Of a DNA stretch of 64,000 nucleotides, positions 61,298 through 64,000 are shown in pieces (within the stretch, counting starts at the first letter, position 1; each line of letters opens with the position of its first letter). Both the position numbers and the translations under genes were made by a program. The DNA is from an uncultured Bacteroidia bacterium (lineage in GTDB: Bacteria > Bacteroidota > Bacteroidia > Bacteroidales > UBA932), in assembly GCA_902779765.1 (NCBI GenBank), contig CACZCQ010000002.1, positions 62,001 through 126,000 on the forward strand. The letters run 5' to 3'. Under the pieces are notes generated by a model that worked only from the letters and a program-made list of their open reading frames with translations, was not told the DNA's origin and searched no databases.

Positions 61298-62178
61298 TTC
61301 TCTTCCTTTTTGAAACCGACGATCATCATTACGAATGCTCCGGCAAGCATCATGAATATTCCGGCGAATACGAACGGCAGCCAGGGATCCTTCACAAGCT
61401 GCAGGACGCTGATCCTGCTCTCCACTCCAGCCTCAGAATCGTAGTCATACTGGTACATCTTCCATCCGTCCACCTTCATGGGCTTGTTTACATCTATCAC
61501 CCCGGGGATATCAGCACCGGACTTGTCTCGGACCACCACGTCGGAGGCAAAGCGCTTGGGCATGCCGTTCGGGTATGTCTCCATTATGAAATCGTTCAGG
61601 TGGACCGAGAGGCCAGTCTCGACCGACTTGCCGTCTTCACGCACACCTGCCGTTTCGCTCCCACCTTCCGTGAGAGTCATATCAAGGGTCTGCTTGTCAG
61701 CACTTCCCAATGTGGCGCAAACAAGTACGACGAACAGGCCCAGATGGTTCAAGACAGCCGCAACCTCGTTCCAGGACCTGGTCAAACGGCCCAGATGGTT
61801 CAAGGCCACCAGCCCCACTACGAAGGTCAGCCAGATATAGACCAGAACGAAGGGCCAGAAAGTGATCATGCTGCCAAGCCATCCCCTGGAAGGTATCTGC
61901 GCTGTCAGCCCCATCACGATGGTCAGGAACAATGCCCATGCTATCGAAGGGACTGCCGCAGACGAGGATGCCATCCAGGCAAAGAAACCGACCTTCTTCT
62001 TAAGGAAATGGAAGGCCAGGAGCAAAGCAATGAAGACCAGCAGCAGGATGATATTCACCGGCCAGGCAAGGACATCCCAGTTTACGGGACCGCATACGAC
62101 CTGCAGCAGCAGTCCTGCAACAGACAACAGTCCTCCGAAGATGAATCCCCCGGCCATATTCAATGGTTTCTTAAACAT
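61294..62178 (-). CDS. resB: Cytochrome c biogenesis protein ResB
   Basis: A 294-residue protein with three N-terminal helices, the fourth near the C-terminus (about 265-285) and a periplasmic loop between them (about 155-260, with VHLNDFIMETYPNGMPKRFASDV split as LNDFIMETY and PNGMPKRF). NHLGLFVVLVCATLGSAD marks the end of the membrane block. It is shorter than Gram-positive ResB, as usual in Bacteroidales, where ResB-CcsA often serves the NrfHA nitrite reductase. It is the first gene of the two-gene unit. Confidence 0.88.
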   Translation of the reverse strand: MFKKPLNMAGGFIFGGLLSVAGLLLQVVCGPVNWDVLAWPVNIILLLVFIALLLAFHFLKKKVGFFAWMASSSAAVPSIAWALFLTIVMGLTAQIPSRGWLGSMITFWPFVLVYIWLTFVVGLVALNHLGRLTRSWNEVAAVLNHLGLFVVLVCATLGSADKQTLDMTLTEGGSETAGVREDGKSVETGLSVHLNDFIMETYPNGMPKRFASDVVVRDKSGADIPGVIDVNKPMKVDGWKMYQYDYDSEAGVESRISVLQLVKDPWLPFVFAGIFMMLAGAFVMMIVGFKKEEK

Positions 62179-62260
62179 AATCTTTTGTCATTTAACACAG
62201 GCAAAATAAGTAATTAATCAATCCGGACCAAAATAATTGAATATTTAATCGTTTTTTTCC

Positions 62261-62268
62261 TAATTTTG
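62261..62268 (+). promoter_or_regulatory. Promoter -7 element TAATTTTG directly before the His/Cys-rich gene
   Basis: A perfect TAnnTTTG box with a TTG 21 bases upstream (62237-62239). Only five bases separate it from the ATG at 62274, so the transcript should start at or within a base or two of the start codon. Confidence 0.55.
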
Positions 62269-62273
62269 CTTTG

Positions 62274-62645
62274 ATGCTCAGGAAGGTTTCAGTATTGCCC
62301 GCCCTCGTGGCCATGATGATGGTGCTCTTCACTACATTCGTACCGCACCACCACCATATGGCTATGATATGCCTCGTCCACGAGGTATGCCTGGCGGACG
62401 GATGCTGCGACGACGAGCACACATCCCATTCCGATGCCAATCATGAAGAGGACGAAAACCACTGCGTTTCGCGTGAGAAATACTGTCCTTCAGACGGCGT
62501 CCGGCTGGACATCGTTACCCTTCCTTCCACAGTCTTGAATGCACCGGTACCCGCCGATGCCGGAAACGTTGTCTCTGTCAGGAAAGTCGTCGCCCGGGCT
62601 GCATTCAATTCTCCTCCCATCCTCTCCTGGCGGATCAATTGCTGA
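62274..62645 (+). CDS. Small exported His/Cys-rich protein upstream of the metal-efflux genes
   Basis: About 123 residues from the ATG at 62274. A hydrophobic signal segment (VLPALVAMMMVLFTTFVP) is followed by HHHH, then a Cys/His/Asp/Glu-rich stretch with CLVHEVCLADGCCDDEH and HSDANHEEDENHC, ten or more possible soft- and borderline-metal ligands. The C-terminal half is plain. It is directly upstream of the RND adaptor and probably binds the exported metal (zinc, copper, cobalt or nickel) in the periplasm. Similar short proteins precede RND metal pumps in other Bacteroidales. Exact family not recognised. Confidence 0.75.
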   Translation: MLRKVSVLPALVAMMMVLFTTFVPHHHHMAMICLVHEVCLADGCCDDEHTSHSDANHEEDENHCVSREKYCPSDGVRLDIVTLPSTVLNAPVPADAGNVVSVRKVVARAAFNSPPILSWRINC

Positions 62646-62701
62646 TTATCTCCCGGATACATCAAGTATTTGAGAGATAAGTAGTTCAATTGATCTTTAC
62701 C

Positions 62702-63841
62702 ATGAAAAAATCAACATTTATCATAATGGCACTCTGTGCCATCCTGAACGGCTGCCATAACCATGACCACAGCCACGGGCATGAACACGAAGAAGAGGCC
62801 GGAGCCCACGGCCATGAAGGAGAGATCCACATAAGCCCCGAACGCCAGGAGGCGTTGGGCATCAGCGTAGACACCGTTGCATTCGGAGAATTCAGCGAAG
62901 TGATCCGGACAAGCGGCCAGATCGTATCCTCCGCAGGCGATGAGATGACTGTGGTGGCCAAGAGCGAAGGAATAGTCAGTCTCGGCGACCTAAGCGAAGG
63001 GTCGGCTGTCGGTAAGGGCTCCAGGATAGCCACGATCTCCACTAAGAGCATCGGTTCAGGTGACAAGCTTGCCAAGGCCAGGATCACCTATGAAACCGCA
63101 AAGAAAGAATATGAACGTGACCTGCAGCTCAGGGAGGACAACATAGTCAGCGAGAGCCACCTTGACAAGAGCAGGCTGGATTACGAGCATGCCAAGGCTG
63201 AATATGATGCCCTTACCGCAGGAGGCGTTTCCGCCGGAGGTCTGGTCGTCACTTCCCCGCTCTCCGGTTTCGTAAAGAGCCTGAGTGTCAGGAGCGGAGA
63301 CTATGTCGAGACCGGCACCCCCATCGCGACCGTCAGCAGCAACCGCAGGCTCCGCCTGAGGGCGGACGTATCCGGGAAGTACTACGGCAGGATAGCCCGC
63401 GTAAGGGATGCGGATTTCATAACCCCATATGATGGCAGGGCATACAGCCTGGCCGACCTGGGCGGACGGCTGGTCAGTTACGGAAGGGCCTCCGACGGGG
63501 ATTTCTACATCCCAGTGACCTTCGAGTTCGACAACAAGGGCGATTTCGTGCCAGGTTCCTTCGTCGATGTCTTTCTCAAGACGGCCGACAGCGGAAGCTG
63601 CATCTCCGTGCCGCTGGAGGCAGTCGTCGAGGACCAGGGCGTCCATTATGTCTTCGTACGAGAAGAAGACGATGACGACTGCTTCATCAAGCGTGAAGTT
63701 ACCCTGGGACAGTCTGACGGGACCAGGGTACCTGTGATCAAGGGTCTCAGGGAAGGCGAGATGGTCGTGGTGTCCGGAGCGGTCCACGTGAAGCTTGCAG
63801 GAGTCACCTCCGTTCCCGCAGGTCATACCCATAACCATTAG
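62702..63841 (+). CDS. RND metal-efflux periplasmic adaptor lipoprotein (CusB/CzcB family)
   Basis: About 379 residues from the ATG at 62702. Lipobox AILNGC, followed immediately by a His-rich head (CHNHDHSHGHEHEEEAGAH) and ending in HTHNH. The membrane-fusion layout is seen: a lipoyl/barrel-sandwich half around GIVSLGDLSEGSAVGKGSRIATI (split as LSEGSAVGKGS), a helical hairpin (TYETAKKEYERDLQLREDN), the second lipoyl half PLSGFVKSLSVRSGDYVETGT and a beta-barrel. It joins an inner-membrane RND pump to an outer-membrane TolC-like channel. Confidence 0.9.
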   Translation: MKKSTFIIMALCAILNGCHNHDHSHGHEHEEEAGAHGHEGEIHISPERQEALGISVDTVAFGEFSEVIRTSGQIVSSAGDEMTVVAKSEGIVSLGDLSEGSAVGKGSRIATISTKSIGSGDKLAKARITYETAKKEYERDLQLREDNIVSESHLDKSRLDYEHAKAEYDALTAGGVSAGGLVVTSPLSGFVKSLSVRSGDYVETGTPIATVSSNRRLRLRADVSGKYYGRIARVRDADFITPYDGRAYSLADLGGRLVSYGRASDGDFYIPVTFEFDNKGDFVPGSFVDVFLKTADSGSCISVPLEAVVEDQGVHYVFVREEDDDDCFIKREVTLGQSDGTRVPVIKGLREGEMVVVSGAVHVKLAGVTSVPAGHTHNH

Positions 63842-63844
63842 GCC

Positions 63845-64000
63845 ATGGAACGTCTGCAGCAGGAAAATGGTCTTCTGAACAAGATCATAGCGTTCTCGCT
63901 GAACAACAGGGCCGCCGTCCTCGTGATCGCCGCCCTGTGCATGGTTGCGGGAATATATTCGACTTTACGCTCCGAAGTCGACGTGTTCCCGGACCTCAAC
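63845..64000 (+). CDS. CusA/CzcA family heavy-metal RND pump, N-terminus only
   Basis: The ATG at 63845, three bases past the adaptor stop, opens a frame that runs to the window edge (about 52 residues). NKIIAFSLNNRAAVLVIAALCMVAG is the first membrane helix region, split at AFSLNNRAAV, and STLRSEVDVFPDLN is the strongly conserved start of the porter domain of CzcA/CusA pumps (canonical PIDAVPDLTN region). The rest of the roughly 1040-residue pump lies beyond the window. Confidence 0.85.
   Translation, partial: MERLQQENGLLNKIIAFSLNNRAAVLVIAALCMVAGIYSTLRSEVDVFPDLN

Noticed and set aside
1-64000. tRNA, rRNA, prophage, IS elements, integrases or CRISPR
   Set aside because: None was seen on either strand; almost all DNA is taken up by chromosomal genes with normal spacing.

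Overview
The window reads as chromosomal DNA of a member of the Bacteroidales (Bacteroidota), probably an uncultured gut or rumen lineage. Evidence: a SusC/SusD pair, a lone TonB-dependent receptor, lipoproteins and signal peptides ending in AQ or SC, promoters of the Bacteroidota type (TTTG, then about 19 bases, then TAnnTTTG), almost no Shine-Dalgarno sites, ATP-dependent PEP carboxykinase, and ferredoxin-linked 2-oxoacid oxidoreductase and NfnAB-type electron metabolism. GC is rather high for the order. I cannot fix the genus. Nothing looks like a phage, IS element, CRISPR array, tRNA or rRNA, and no gap between genes exceeds about 300 bases.

Layout. 1-2.9 kb (+): tail of a metal-chelate/cobalamin binding protein, a MalY/PatB C-S lyase and an M64 peptidase. 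2.9-6.4 kb (-): glutathione peroxidase, a WalJ-type metallo-beta-lactamase-fold enzyme and a TPR protein. 6.4-14.8 kb (+): an M28-like protein with an altered metal site, an MsbA-like ABC exporter, a CBM9-like protein, VanZ-like protein, a large golvesin/xanthan-lyase-like secreted protein and a cysteine desulfidase. 14.8-15.9 kb (-): alkaline phosphatase. 16-23.7 kb (+): envelope protein, RsmI-like methylase, FolB, MtaB, PhnP-like hydrolase, a K+/H+ antiporter and a DUF1893-aldo/keto reductase fusion. 23.7-27.4 kb: RecQ (-) and pckA (+) diverge. 27.5-34.7 kb: short, alternating units for a glycoside-hydrolase-like protein, an FAD oxidoreductase, a sugar isomerase-like lipoprotein, an EEP nuclease-like lipoprotein and YqeY. 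34.7-43.5 kb (-): M23 peptidase, MscS channel, PurN, a lysoplasmalogenase-aldehyde dehydrogenase fusion, GntP and GH16. 43.6-45.5 kb (+): TonB receptor. 45.5-50.7 kb (-): butyrate kinase, IlvE, TPR, ferredoxin and three VOR subunits, which together read as a branched-chain amino acid fermentation operon. 50.8-57.3 kb (-): TrmO, nitroreductase and an isolated SusCD pair. 57.5-60.5 kb (+): NfnA, NfnB and PrsW. 60.5-62.2 kb (-): CcsA and ResB. 62.3-64 kb (+): a His/Cys-rich small protein, an RND metal-efflux adaptor and the start of the RND pump.

The most interesting observations are these. (1) A palindromic repeat is present in the leader of the MalY gene and again, in frame, inside an aldehyde dehydrogenase gene; a third, different palindrome lies in frame inside the cysteine desulfidase gene. 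This resembles protein-invading palindromic elements such as those of Rickettsia. (2) A single protein joins a YhhN/TMEM86-type lysoplasmalogenase to a fatty-aldehyde-type dehydrogenase, which would release and oxidise the aldehyde of lysoplasmalogens. (3) DUF1893 is fused to a ferredoxin-like aldo/keto reductase. (4) The branched-chain fermentation operon has butyrate kinase but no local phosphotransbutyrylase. (5) Two promoters sit so close to their start codons that the transcripts should be leaderless.
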